This document shows, in pieces, positions 1 to 8,018 of a DNA stretch of 34,239 nucleotides (its first letter is position 1; the number at the start of each line of letters is the position of its first letter). The DNA is from Aquirhabdus sp. (GTDB taxonomy: Bacteria > Pseudomonadota > Gammaproteobacteria > Pseudomonadales > Moraxellaceae). The stretch spans positions 1 to 34,239 of the forward strand of contig JASLHI010000035.1 in the NCBI GenBank assembly GCA_030149815.1, given 5' to 3'. Made by a program: the position numbers and the translations under genes. Under the pieces are notes generated by a model, which saw only the letters and a program-made list of their open reading frames with translations, made no database searches and was not told the DNA's origin.

Positions 1-1
1 T

Positions 2-145
2 GTTGAAATGGTTATGCCAGGTGACAACATCCAAATGACAGTAGAATTGATCCACCCAATCGCGATGGATCCAGGTCTACGTTTCGCGATCCGTGAAGGT
101 GGTCGTACTGTTGGTGCGGGTGTGGTTGCTAAAGTTCTTAAATAA
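2..145 (+). CDS. tuf: Elongation factor Tu, C-terminal 47 residues (partial)
   Basis: The window opens inside a reading frame that ends at the TAA at 143-145. The translation contains MVMPGDNIQMTVELIHPIA and ends GRTVGAGVVAKVLK, the conserved end of domain 3 of EF-Tu, the GTPase that brings aminoacyl-tRNA to the ribosome. The start lies outside the window. It is followed by a terminator at 161-187, so it closes its transcription unit. Proteobacteria often carry two near-identical tuf copies; which copy this is cannot be told from here. Confidence 0.97.
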   Translation, partial: VEMVMPGDNIQMTVELIHPIAMDPGLRFAIREGGRTVGAGVVAKVLK

Positions 146-160
146 TTTTAAGAACTAAAT

Positions 161-187
161 AAAAAGGCACCTTCGGGTGTCTTTTTT
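161..187 (+). terminator. Rho-independent terminator after tuf
   Basis: An A-run, a GC-containing stem (GGCACC / GGTGTC, with one G-T pair), a TTCG tetraloop and a run of six T form a classic intrinsic terminator 16 bases after the tuf stop codon. Confidence 0.93.
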
Positions 188-281
188 ATGACTTGCGAAT
201 ACAGAGTAAAATAAAAAAGTGGATATTAATCTAAAATCAAATCAGTATATTTAAAACATTATTTTGTGATCCAAGGATTGG

Positions 282-956
282 GTGAGTGTTATGTTTGGAA
301 TTCCTCTCGCGTTGTTTTTCGCTAATGGTGTGGAGTGGTACACACACAAATATGCTTTGCATGGTAAACCACAAGCGGGTGGAGGGCGTAAGTCTCCAGA
401 TGAAAAGCGCATGAAGAATCATTGGGCGCATCATCGCCGTACTCGTTTAAATCAATATTATGACCGTGAGCTCTATTTACATCCTATTGAAAATGACGCT
501 GGCCGTTTAGAAATTCGAGGAGTGGTACTTCTCGCGGGTTTAACGACTTTTGTATTTCCTATCGCACCTTTATTTACGCTGACTTCTTATTATTGTGGTT
601 GGAATTATTATCGTACTCATCGGAAATCACATCTTGATCCAGAGTGGGGGAAGAAGACTATTCCTTGGCATTATGATCATCATATGAATACGAATCAGGA
701 TGCGAATTGGTGTGTGACTAAGCCTTGGTTTGACTATATTATGGGGACGCGCATCATTTCATCGACTGATTTACAAGAGTCAAATCCGCTTGGAGTGAAA
801 TTACCTAAAGGAATTGAAGATAAACTTAATGCGCTTGCACGTCGTTATGCTCCTAATACATTTGCTAAAGTCGATGCAAATATGATGGCAGAGCAAGTGA
901 AACGTGAAAATGGATTAGAAAATATGATGCCTGTATTTGCGGATACGACTGCATAA
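282..956 (+). CDS. Fatty acid hydroxylase / sterol desaturase superfamily protein
   Basis: A 224-residue protein with the histidine clusters of the membrane-bound di-iron hydroxylase superfamily (FA_hydroxylase type): HKYALH at 22-27, HWAHH at 47-51, HRKSH at 113-117 and HYDHH at 130-134, the last followed by an N-x-N...WFDYIMGTR tail typical of the family. Such enzymes use a di-iron centre and O2 to hydroxylate or desaturate lipid chains, sterols or carotenoids at the membrane. Hydrophobic stretches lie at about 4-17 and 80-106. The start is GTG at 282, with AAGGA four bases upstream; ATG at 291 is the alternative. A stop at 267-269 prevents further N-terminal extension. DUF2804 follows after 33 bases, suggesting an operon. 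The family call is firm; the substrate is unknown. Confidence 0.8.
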   Translation: MSVMFGIPLALFFANGVEWYTHKYALHGKPQAGGGRKSPDEKRMKNHWAHHRRTRLNQYYDRELYLHPIENDAGRLEIRGVVLLAGLTTFVFPIAPLFTLTSYYCGWNYYRTHRKSHLDPEWGKKTIPWHYDHHMNTNQDANWCVTKPWFDYIMGTRIISSTDLQESNPLGVKLPKGIEDKLNALARRYAPNTFAKVDANMMAEQVKRENGLENMMPVFADTTA

Positions 957-989
957 ATTCAGATTAACGATTTTTATAGAGATTTTTGA

Positions 990-2018
990 ATGGTTACGCC
1001 TTTAATTGTAAATGGTCAGCCACGTTATGGCCGTTTTAAGTCCACGCCGTCAGTGATTAATGTTGATGATTTTGAGCTTGTATCACCGTTTAATAAGCCG
1101 TTACGAGGGATTCAGGCTGCGGTGAAACGTAAGCTGGGTTTCAAGTCGTTTCAGTTTATCGGCATTAATAATCAAGATGTGATGATTGGTTTAGCCGTTG
1201 TGAATTTAGGTTGGGTTGGCAATGGTTTCTTTTATATCTATGATAAAAGAACAAATAAAGTTCAAGAAATTTCAGCGTTACAGCCTCTTGCATATCAAAC
1301 AAAAATTGAAAATCCAGCTGATTTAGCGCACTGCTTGTTTGAAAAAGGCAGTTTTAAAATTGAGATTATTCGTGCTGATCAAAAGCGAATCGTAAAGGTT
1401 ATTCAAGGTAATGAATGTTTATTAGATGCAACGATTGATATTTCTCAAGTTGAGCCGCTTGCTTTGTGTAATCCAACAGGTGCGGCAGGTTGGACGTATA
1501 CACAGAAACAAACAGCAGAAGAAGTGCGTGGATATTATTTACATCAAGGACAGCGTGTTGAGATTTCACCTGAACGTGGATATTTAGCGGCAACTGATGA
1601 TAGTTGTGGTTTTTTGAGTTACCGCACTTCATGGCATTGGCTCAGTGTGTCTGCAACGATTGCGAGTGGTCAACGTGTTGGGCTTAATTTTGCGATGGGT
1701 GTCAATCAAGGATTTGGTACTGAAAACGCGCTATGGATTGATGGCAAGATTTTTGAAATTCCACCAGTGATGTTTACTTTAATTGAAAGTGATCAAGCAA
1801 AAAATAGTTCAATTTGGCATGTTTATTCCGCTGATCAATCTGTTGATCTAAGGGTAGAAACAGGTTGGTGTCGTCAAGAATCATTGAATTTAGGATTAGT
1901 CGCCAGTCATTTTAATCAGTGGGTGTCAAAGGTTTCAGGTCAGGTCAGATGTGAATCTCAAACGATCAAATTTGATGGTGAATTAGGATTATTAGAAAAG
2001 CATTTTGCCAAGTGGTAG
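990..2018 (+). CDS. DUF2804 domain-containing protein
   Basis: A 342-residue protein that I recognise as DUF2804 by its overall pattern, including the AGWTYTQKQ segment, a central SYRTSWHWLSVSA block and the GVNQGFGTENALWIDGK stretch. No signal peptide or membrane segment is evident, so it is probably cytoplasmic. The family is thought to share the lipocalin-like fold of the AttH/CrtC group, which would suit a hydrophobic ligand; that is recalled family knowledge, and no catalytic residue can be assigned here. It sits 33 bases after the lipid hydroxylase in the same direction and converges with an AraC gene, with a large hairpin between them. A weak AGAGA ribosome site precedes the ATG. Function unknown. 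Confidence 0.85.
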   Translation: MVTPLIVNGQPRYGRFKSTPSVINVDDFELVSPFNKPLRGIQAAVKRKLGFKSFQFIGINNQDVMIGLAVVNLGWVGNGFFYIYDKRTNKVQEISALQPLAYQTKIENPADLAHCLFEKGSFKIEIIRADQKRIVKVIQGNECLLDATIDISQVEPLALCNPTGAAGWTYTQKQTAEEVRGYYLHQGQRVEISPERGYLAATDDSCGFLSYRTSWHWLSVSATIASGQRVGLNFAMGVNQGFGTENALWIDGKIFEIPPVMFTLIESDQAKNSSIWHVYSADQSVDLRVETGWCRQESLNLGLVASHFNQWVSKVSGQVRCESQTIKFDGELGLLEKHFAKW

Positions 2019-2025
2019 GTACATT

Positions 2026-2057
2026 ATGGTATGCAATCAATATTGATCGCATACCAT
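2026..2057. repeat. 32-base near-perfect palindrome between convergent genes
   Basis: The outer arms ATGGTATGC (2026-2034) and GCATACCAT (2049-2057) are perfect complements. After one mismatch (2035/2048), the inner arms ATCAAT and ATTGAT also pair. It lies in the 57-base gap between the convergent DUF2804 and AraC genes, where a bidirectional terminator would be expected. Neither strand has a clear T-run after the stem, so it may instead be an mRNA 3'-end stabiliser or a protein site. Confidence 0.7.
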
Positions 2058-2075
2058 GCTTTGTATGAATAAAAG

Positions 2076-3167
2076 TCAGGCGTGTTGCATCTCTATAAAC
2101 TCTGTAGGAGATACACCAGTCCAACGCCTAAAGGCCTTGGTAAAATTAGATGAATCGGTAAACCCTAATACAAGCGCAATTTGAGTGACAGACTCACCCC
2201 CTCGAGAAAAATACTCAGTGGCTAATTTTTCGCGTACTGCATCTAATATTTGTTGATATGTTGTACTTTCTTCTGCCAGTTTACGACTTAATGTACGACC
2301 GCTCATGCCGAGATTGTTAGCTGCTGATTCTAATGAGGGAAAGGCGCCATAACAACGTAGTAAAAGTCTGCGTAAACGTTGAGGAAGCAAGCAAAGCGTG
2401 CGAGTAGGGATATTTTCAAACAGTTTTTCTTCCGCCGATATTGCCATTTGACGGTTAGCGAGTGGGAGTTCGTAATGAGCAACTTCTGCATCAATAATCA
2501 AGCGAGTTTGAGGTTGGTTAAATCTGACAGGACATTTAAAGTAACGGCGATAAATATGTCCCCAAGATGGCTCAGGATAGCTAAAATCAACGCCTAAAAT
2601 TTGATGCTCATTTGCGACTAAATGATTAAAGATATTATAAAAACTAACAGTATTTATTTCAAAAAGATATTGTGTGTAATGCGACAAATCCATATTTGCA
2701 CCTATAACAAACATCAGCCTGTTGCCTTCAGGTTGCAAGTGCATTTCGAGTGGTGGAAAGAGCTCTGAGCAAAAACGACAAATGACTTCCATACAGTCGT
2801 GCAAGGTTGGTTGGGTGATGGCTGCCATGCCTGCCATGCCATGATGAGAAATCGTCATGAGATTACCCATGACAAGACCTAAATAAGGCATCTTTAGGAG
2901 CTGAATTGATTGATCAATAAGATTAAAACATTGTCGAGGGCTAATCAGGATATTGGTTTGGTCAGGGTTATATTCAATTCCAGCCTTACGATAACAAACT
3001 TCTAAATTAATACCGAGAACCGATTTAATGGTTGATTCGGCATTAAATAAGTCATGCTTAACTCGTTTGGTTAACCAGTTGATATCTGGGATGATTTCTT
3101 TGCGCAAATTGAGATAGTTCTCTACATATGCCAAAGGAATGCATTTTGTATCAAGATCTATATTCAT
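2076..3167 (-). CDS. AraC family transcriptional regulator (Arabinose_bd N-domain type), copy 1
   Basis: A 363-residue regulator. The N-terminal two thirds match the AraC-type arabinose-binding domain PF12625, with ISPRQCFNLIDQ and LGLVMGNLMTISHHGMAGMA. The C-terminal 100 residues are an AraC double helix-turn-helix (AANNLGMSGRTLSRKLAEE and VTQIALVLGFTDSSNFTKAF). The frame runs up to 3275, but ATG at 3167 is preferred for three reasons: the protein then begins MNIDLDTKC like its neighbour paralogue (MSIDLDTKC); both proteins become exactly 363 residues; and the shared upstream motif then lies 168 versus 161 bases from the two starts. GGAAGG precedes this ATG at a short distance. It is a tandem duplicate of the gene at 3469-4560. 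Relatives often regulate lipid or small-molecule catabolism; the effector is unknown. Confidence 0.88.
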   Translation of the reverse strand: MNIDLDTKCIPLAYVENYLNLRKEIIPDINWLTKRVKHDLFNAESTIKSVLGINLEVCYRKAGIEYNPDQTNILISPRQCFNLIDQSIQLLKMPYLGLVMGNLMTISHHGMAGMAAITQPTLHDCMEVICRFCSELFPPLEMHLQPEGNRLMFVIGANMDLSHYTQYLFEINTVSFYNIFNHLVANEHQILGVDFSYPEPSWGHIYRRYFKCPVRFNQPQTRLIIDAEVAHYELPLANRQMAISAEEKLFENIPTRTLCLLPQRLRRLLLRCYGAFPSLESAANNLGMSGRTLSRKLAEESTTYQQILDAVREKLATEYFSRGGESVTQIALVLGFTDSSNFTKAFRRWTGVSPTEFIEMQHA

Positions 3168-3468
3168 CGGTCCTTCCATCATGATTGATGATTCATCGAG
3201 TATCATTTGTACTGATTTTTTTGTTTTGGTGTATCGGGAAGCATTCACTTCAAGACAAATGTTCACTGAGTGCACATATGTACACTGCAGTTCAATCGAA
3301 ACTTACTGAGAAGTGGATTGATTGTCAATCACCTTGGCTGAATTTAACCTGATCAAGTTGAAATTGGCGTGATTTAACCGATCAAATTAATTAATCGGGT
3401 TAGTTTTTCGTTTTAAGAAGTTTATTTGGATAGTTTGGTTTGGGGAAACAAGAGCCGGTTGATTTGCT
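3168..3468. promoter_or_regulatory. Upstream region of AraC copy 1 with repeated operator-like motifs
   Basis: This 301-base gap between the tandem AraC genes holds no convincing gene. It contains a 13-base palindrome TGATTGTCAATCA (3319-3331), the motif TGGCTGAATTTAACCTGAT (3335-3353), a related copy TTGGCGTGATTTAACCGATC (starting at 3364), and an inverted relative ATTAATCGGGTTAG ending at 3403. The clustering suggests binding sites for one of the AraC proteins. Promoter hexamers could not be assigned with confidence. Confidence 0.5.
3335..3353 (+). promoter_or_regulatory. Conserved motif upstream of AraC copy 1
   Basis: TGGCTGAATTTAACCTGAT. The same sequence, less one T, occurs at 4721-4738 upstream of the second AraC gene, in the same orientation and at nearly the same distance from the start. 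The proposed role as an AraC operator is inference. Confidence 0.5.
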
Positions 3469-4560
3469 TTAGGTTGGATTTATTTCCATGTATTCCGTCG
3501 GTGATAGTCCAGTCCAACGCTTGAATGCTTTTGAGAAATTGGATGAGTCTGTATAGCCCAGCATGAGTGCAATCTGAGTCACTGATGTGCCGCCACGAAC
3601 AAAGTATTCTTTGGCAAGTTTTTCACGTAATGTATCTAATACTTGCTGGTAGGTTGTGCCGTCTTCAGCTAAGCGTCTACTTAAAGTTCGTGCACTCATA
3701 CCGAGATCACTTGCAGCCGTATCTAATGATGGAAACGCACCATAATATCGCATTAATAATCGGCGTAGGCGCAAAGGTAATAAACGCTGTGTATTAGATG
3801 GCGTACTTTCAAAAAGTATTTTCTCTGCAGACATTGCCATTAAACGATTTGCAAATGGTAATTCATAAAAACCTAAACTGACATCACCCATGAGGCATGT
3901 TTCTGGTTGATTAAAGCGAACATTACAGTTGCGAAAATAGTGACGATACATTTGACCCCATGCAGGTTCTGGATAGCTGAAATTGACGCTATGTAACTTC
4001 AGTTCTCCGCCGACAAGATGATTAAAAATATTATAAAAACTAACCATGTAGAGTTCGACGAAGAAATGTGGGGAGGGTAACTCGATATTTTCAGAAATAA
4101 TAAACACGCCTTTATCGTTTTTTATCTTGGCGTACATTTCTAGTAAGGGGAAAAGTTCGGAGATGTATCGACCAATACTATGTAGGCAACTTGCAAGAGT
4201 TGGTTGAGCTACAGCCGCAACACCTGCCATACCGTGATGAGAAATGGTCATCAAATTACCCATCACAAGGCCTAAGAAAGGCATATTTAATGCGTTTATT
4301 GCTTGATTAGCAAGTATTAGGCACTGCCGAGGGGTGATAAAAATATTAGTAATATCATTGCTATAATCTATTCCAGCTTTTCGATAAAAATCGGCTGGAT
4401 TGATGTTTTGAATAATTTTGAATATTTCATCAGGATTACTGATTTGGAGTTTTGTACGCTTTTCTAGCCAATTAATATCGTGAACAATTCCTTTACTGAG
4501 GTCGAAATAGGTCTGCATGTGAACCAGTGAAATGCATTTTGTATCTAAATCGATGCTCAT
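3469..4560 (-). CDS. AraC family transcriptional regulator (Arabinose_bd N-domain type), copy 2
   Basis: A 363-residue paralogue of the regulator at 2076-3167, with the same architecture: a PF12625-like N-terminal domain (ITPRQCLILANQ, LGLVMGNLMTISHHGMAGVA) and a C-terminal AraC double helix-turn-helix (AASDLGMSARTLSRRLAED, VTQIALMLGYTDSSNFSKAF, then KRWTGLSPTEYMEI). Start ATG 4560 has AGGA six bases upstream; a TTG at 4563 is in frame but less likely. The two paralogues are clearly similar along the whole length, with the N-terminal ligand region more divergent than the DNA-binding region. That fits a duplication followed by a change of effector. It is divergent from the glycosyltransferase at 4907, so it may control that gene and itself. 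Confidence 0.9.
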   Translation of the reverse strand: MSIDLDTKCISLVHMQTYFDLSKGIVHDINWLEKRTKLQISNPDEIFKIIQNINPADFYRKAGIDYSNDITNIFITPRQCLILANQAINALNMPFLGLVMGNLMTISHHGMAGVAAVAQPTLASCLHSIGRYISELFPLLEMYAKIKNDKGVFIISENIELPSPHFFVELYMVSFYNIFNHLVGGELKLHSVNFSYPEPAWGQMYRHYFRNCNVRFNQPETCLMGDVSLGFYELPFANRLMAMSAEKILFESTPSNTQRLLPLRLRRLLMRYYGAFPSLDTAASDLGMSARTLSRRLAEDGTTYQQVLDTLREKLAKEYFVRGGTSVTQIALMLGYTDSSNFSKAFKRWTGLSPTEYMEINPT

Positions 4561-4906
4561 CAATCATCCTGAATTAAAAAACTGCTGCATTCATGCTTAC
4601 TGCATTAATGCATGTGACTATAGCTTTAGGAAAACGCTTGCTATAGGGGATTTTCAAATTAATCATTAGCAGTAAGTTTGTCAATCTGACAATCCGCATA
4701 ATCTCAAGTCTAATCAATAATGGCTGAATTTAACCGATGTTTGTCTCGTGATGACCTGTAATTATTGTCATGTCTCAATAGACTAGCATCCAGCCTAAGT
4801 TCACTTTTTCCTCTAGCATGATAGGCGATATCAATTGAAAGACAGCCCAAGCAACAAAGTGGCCATCTTGAAAAACAAATAAATTAAATGATAAATGGAT
4901 GCATAT
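4561..4906. promoter_or_regulatory. Divergent regulatory region between AraC copy 2 and the glycosyltransferase
   Basis: A 346-base gap without a convincing gene. It holds the palindrome TTGTCAATCTGACAA (4678-4692), whose first nine bases (TTGTCAATC) also occur at 3322-3330 upstream of AraC copy 1. The shared motif TGGCTGAATTTAACCGAT is at 4721-4738. The gap must contain promoters for both divergent genes, but no close match to -35/-10 consensus hexamers stood out, in keeping with activator-dependent promoters. Confidence 0.5.
4721..4738 (+). promoter_or_regulatory. Conserved motif upstream of AraC copy 2 and the glycosyltransferase
   Basis: TGGCTGAATTTAACCGAT, matching the motif at 3335-3353 except for one missing T. 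It lies 161 bases upstream of AraC copy 2 and 169 bases upstream of the divergent glycosyltransferase start, so it could serve both. Confidence 0.5.
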
Positions 4907-6166
4907 ATGAGAATTCTTATTGCAACAGCAGGAAGTCATGGCGACGTTTTGCCTTTTATTGCCATAGGGCAGGAGATGATTGCTCGCGGACATGAAGTTA
5001 TCTTTTATGCTAATCCATTCTTTGAAAAATATTTACGTGATACAGGAATCAAGTTCACTCCGATTGGGACTGTCGAAGAGTACTTAGCTGTTTGGAGTGA
5101 TACGAATGGAAAAAAACCATTCAAAGCATTCCGCCATGTGACAAAGTATTTTTTGAATATTTGTCTGCCATATTATAAAGCGATGACACAGGATGTGATT
5201 CCTGATGAGACGATTACGATCGGTCATCCATTGATGTTCGCAACACGTTTTCTAAAAGAAACTCATCACGTTCCTACAGCGACAGTGCATTTGGCACCTG
5301 TTCCTTTTAGATCAAATACTTATCCATCAAAATTATTGCCGATCTGGATTACGCCTAAGATGCCAAATGTTGTCAAAAATATGGCATGGAGTGCGATGGA
5401 TCATTTGTATTTTGATCACAATGTGAATAAGCCATTCAATGAGTTAAGACATCTGATTGGATTAAAGCCACTGCGTAAGGTTTTCAGAGGTTGGATGACT
5501 GATGCTGATGCGGTGATTGGCATGTTTCCTCAGTGGTTTGCAGTTCCTCAAGCAGATTGGTCTGCGAAAGTTCATTTTGCAGGTTTTCCACAAAATGCAC
5601 ATGGCTCAGATGAGCGTTTACCTGACGATGTCCAAGCATTTCTAGATGCGGGAGATCCTCCAGTTTTATTTACAGCAGGAACGGCATCAGCGATGGCTCA
5701 GGATTTTTTTGAGACATCAATCAAGGCATGTCTACAGGGAAAAATTCGTGGGATTTTGCTCACGCCATTTAATAACCAAGTTCCTGAACATTTGCCAGAA
5801 GGTATCGTCCATTACAGTTTCCTACCATATCACTTGTTGCTACCAAAATTAGCTGCAATCGTTCATCACGGTGGTATTGGTACAACGAGTTTGGCCTTAC
5901 ATGCGGGCACTCCTCAGCTCATTAGACCCGTTGCGTATGATCAATTTGATAATGCAAATCGTGTGGTCAATCTATTGGGCGTAGGCAAACAGTTGCTGCC
6001 GATGAGTTATACCCCAACCGTTGTGGCATATGTATTGAAGAAATTAATCACGGATGTGAAGGTTCGTGAACATTGTCGAGTTTATGCAAAGAATCTTTCT
6101 CACGAAAGCAATGCGATTAAAAATGCTTGCGATGTCATATTAGAGCTTAGGGCTGTCCCCGCATGA
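4907..6166 (+). CDS. UGT-like glycosyltransferase (GT1 family, RhlB/MGT type)
   Basis: A 419-residue GT-B fold glycosyltransferase. The N-terminus MRILIATAGSHGDVLPFIAI is the usual opening of MGT/RhlB/YjiC-type enzymes. The nucleotide-sugar site near the C-terminus reads HHGGIGTT at 320-327, followed by AGTPQLIRPVAYDQFDNA, in which the D-Q pair usually contacts the sugar. ATG at 4907 is chosen because GGAT lies six bases upstream and the family begins exactly there; ATG at 4895 would add four residues without a ribosome site. Relatives glycosylate hydrophobic acceptors such as hydroxy-fatty acids, sterols or macrolides using a nucleotide sugar. No signal peptide is visible, so it is cytoplasmic or membrane-associated. 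Donor and acceptor are unknown. The neighbouring lipid hydroxylase and efflux pump hint at a lipid acceptor. Confidence 0.85.
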   Translation: MRILIATAGSHGDVLPFIAIGQEMIARGHEVIFYANPFFEKYLRDTGIKFTPIGTVEEYLAVWSDTNGKKPFKAFRHVTKYFLNICLPYYKAMTQDVIPDETITIGHPLMFATRFLKETHHVPTATVHLAPVPFRSNTYPSKLLPIWITPKMPNVVKNMAWSAMDHLYFDHNVNKPFNELRHLIGLKPLRKVFRGWMTDADAVIGMFPQWFAVPQADWSAKVHFAGFPQNAHGSDERLPDDVQAFLDAGDPPVLFTAGTASAMAQDFFETSIKACLQGKIRGILLTPFNNQVPEHLPEGIVHYSFLPYHLLLPKLAAIVHHGGIGTTSLALHAGTPQLIRPVAYDQFDNANRVVNLLGVGKQLLPMSYTPTVVAYVLKKLITDVKVREHCRVYAKNLSHESNAIKNACDVILELRAVPA

Positions 6167-6290
6167 TATTGGATGGATTAATTTTCTTAATCATACAGGT
6201 TATCAAACGCTAAGTTTGGTGACGAAGCTGTATGCGTATTCCCAAAATACTATTCCACAAGATCAAAGTCTCTTTAGAGATTAGATACTG

Positions 6291-8018
6291 ATGAAATTAG
6301 AGAAGCATTTAATGGGTCGAAATTCAGTGAGTCGAAATTCAGCGGCGCTAAAGTCGAAGACTGTCCATCAATCATTCAGTTTGATTAAGCCCATTTCGGT
6401 GGGTGTAATTTCTGTTTATCTAGCGGCATGCCAAGTGAATCCAACGACTCCAGCCGCTGATGAGTGGACAAAGGCCGCTTTTCCAGAAAAATATAGTTCA
6501 GATGCTTCTGATACGGCTGTATCACCTCAATTTGATCAGAATACACCATGGTGGCAGCAATTCCACGATCCACAGCTAACTGCGCTGATTGAAAAAACTG
6601 CAAAGCAGAATTTTGATGTGGATTTAGCATTGGAGCGAGTGAATTTGGCACGTTCAGGTGCTGCATCAGCGGGTGCGGATCTTCTTCCTACACTTTATCT
6701 AAATGGCGGTAAAAATACTGATAGCACTGGTTATTCAAAAGCGGTCAAGGCTGGTGATTTGTTGCCCGATAAGAGAATTTCGCAAGCAGGTTTAAATTTT
6801 AATTGGGATTTTGATATTTTTGGTGCGGGTCGTGCTGGAAAAGCTGCTGCATTAAAAGATGTTAATGCCAGTATTTGGGGTGTCTATGGTGCGCAGTTGG
6901 TTGCAAGCCAAGAAACAGCATCTCAATATTTTTTATACCAAAGCTTATTGGTACGTAAAAAGTTAATGACAGATTTAATTGTATCTCAACAAGATACTTT
7001 GGATGCAGAAGTTAAACGTCAACAAGTGGGTCTGAGTAATGAAATTCAGATGGATCAAGTTGAAATTAATCTTGCAAATTATAACGCTTCGTTACGTCAG
7101 ATTGATAATGCGCTGGACAATGCACATCACCAAATTGCTTTGTTAACCGTGACGCCGATTGAACAACTCAAGATTACGCCCAATCCAGAAATCTTGAATC
7201 AATCTGTATTATTTCAAAATATTCCTACAGGTCTACCTGTCGATCTTCTGACACGACGACCAGATATTCGTGTCGCAGAGTTACAGCTTGCGAGTGAGAG
7301 TGATCGATTAGTGCAGGCTGAACGCAATCGATTGCCAAAAACCATAGCAAGTTTAGTCTGGGGTGGGCAGGATCTTGCATTTACACCGTCATCGCCTGTC
7401 CCATTAACACCAGTGTATTTCTTAAATACGGCATTGTCATTTGCTTTACCTTTGTATGATGCACGCATTAAAGCCGCGATTGTTGGGCAAAGTGTTAAAG
7501 AAAAGACCGCACTGATTCAATATAACAAAACAGTTTTTAATGCGTTAACGCAAGTTGAAAATAGTATTTCTGTGCGCAAGCAAGGACAGATGCGAATCGA
7601 TGATTTAAAGAACGTTGCGCTGAAATATCAGAATGCATATACGCATACTCAGCGTTTATTCGACCAAGGTCTCACAAATCGTGTGCGCTTACAGGAAGCG
7701 AATCGTGGACAGATCGTTGCACAAATGTCTTTGCTGGATGTTCAGCTTTCTCAAGCTGATGCAACGATTGGACTATATACCGCGTTAGGTGGCAGTTGGC
7801 TTCCGCGCTCAGATCAGCCATTTTCAGACGTATTATTTAAAGACAAATCTCATAGCCCTTTACTTCAGCCAAGTGAAAAGAAAACTGAAGATAAAAAGAG
7901 TTGGTTTAATAGACTTTTTACCTCTAATGCGAAGCCAGTGCCAGCATTGTCATCCTTATCAAATAAAGAAAACACCGACGTTATTGGCGTGAAGCCAGTC
8001 CATACGGGAGCAGATTAA
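6291..8018 (+). CDS. RND efflux system outer membrane lipoprotein, NodT/OprM family
   Basis: A 575-residue TolC-like outer-membrane channel. The N-terminus has a hydrophobic signal ending in the lipobox VYLAAC with the lipidated cysteine at residue 47. The opening after it (WWQQFHDPQLTALIEKT) and the core (GLPVDLLTRRPDIRVAELQL, then a second repeat ending LFDQGLTNRVRLQEA) are typical of the NodT family. About 60 residues of charged C-terminal extension (from roughly 515 on) go beyond the usual family end. The start has no strong ribosome site; ATG at 6312 is an alternative. The stop overlaps the start of the adaptor by one base (TAATG), so the two are translationally coupled. It forms the exit duct of the tripartite pump encoded by this operon. 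Confidence 0.92.
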   Translation: MKLEKHLMGRNSVSRNSAALKSKTVHQSFSLIKPISVGVISVYLAACQVNPTTPAADEWTKAAFPEKYSSDASDTAVSPQFDQNTPWWQQFHDPQLTALIEKTAKQNFDVDLALERVNLARSGAASAGADLLPTLYLNGGKNTDSTGYSKAVKAGDLLPDKRISQAGLNFNWDFDIFGAGRAGKAAALKDVNASIWGVYGAQLVASQETASQYFLYQSLLVRKKLMTDLIVSQQDTLDAEVKRQQVGLSNEIQMDQVEINLANYNASLRQIDNALDNAHHQIALLTVTPIEQLKITPNPEILNQSVLFQNIPTGLPVDLLTRRPDIRVAELQLASESDRLVQAERNRLPKTIASLVWGGQDLAFTPSSPVPLTPVYFLNTALSFALPLYDARIKAAIVGQSVKEKTALIQYNKTVFNALTQVENSISVRKQGQMRIDDLKNVALKYQNAYTHTQRLFDQGLTNRVRLQEANRGQIVAQMSLLDVQLSQADATIGLYTALGGSWLPRSDQPFSDVLFKDKSHSPLLQPSEKKTEDKKSWFNRLFTSNAKPVPALSSLSNKENTDVIGVKPVHTGAD

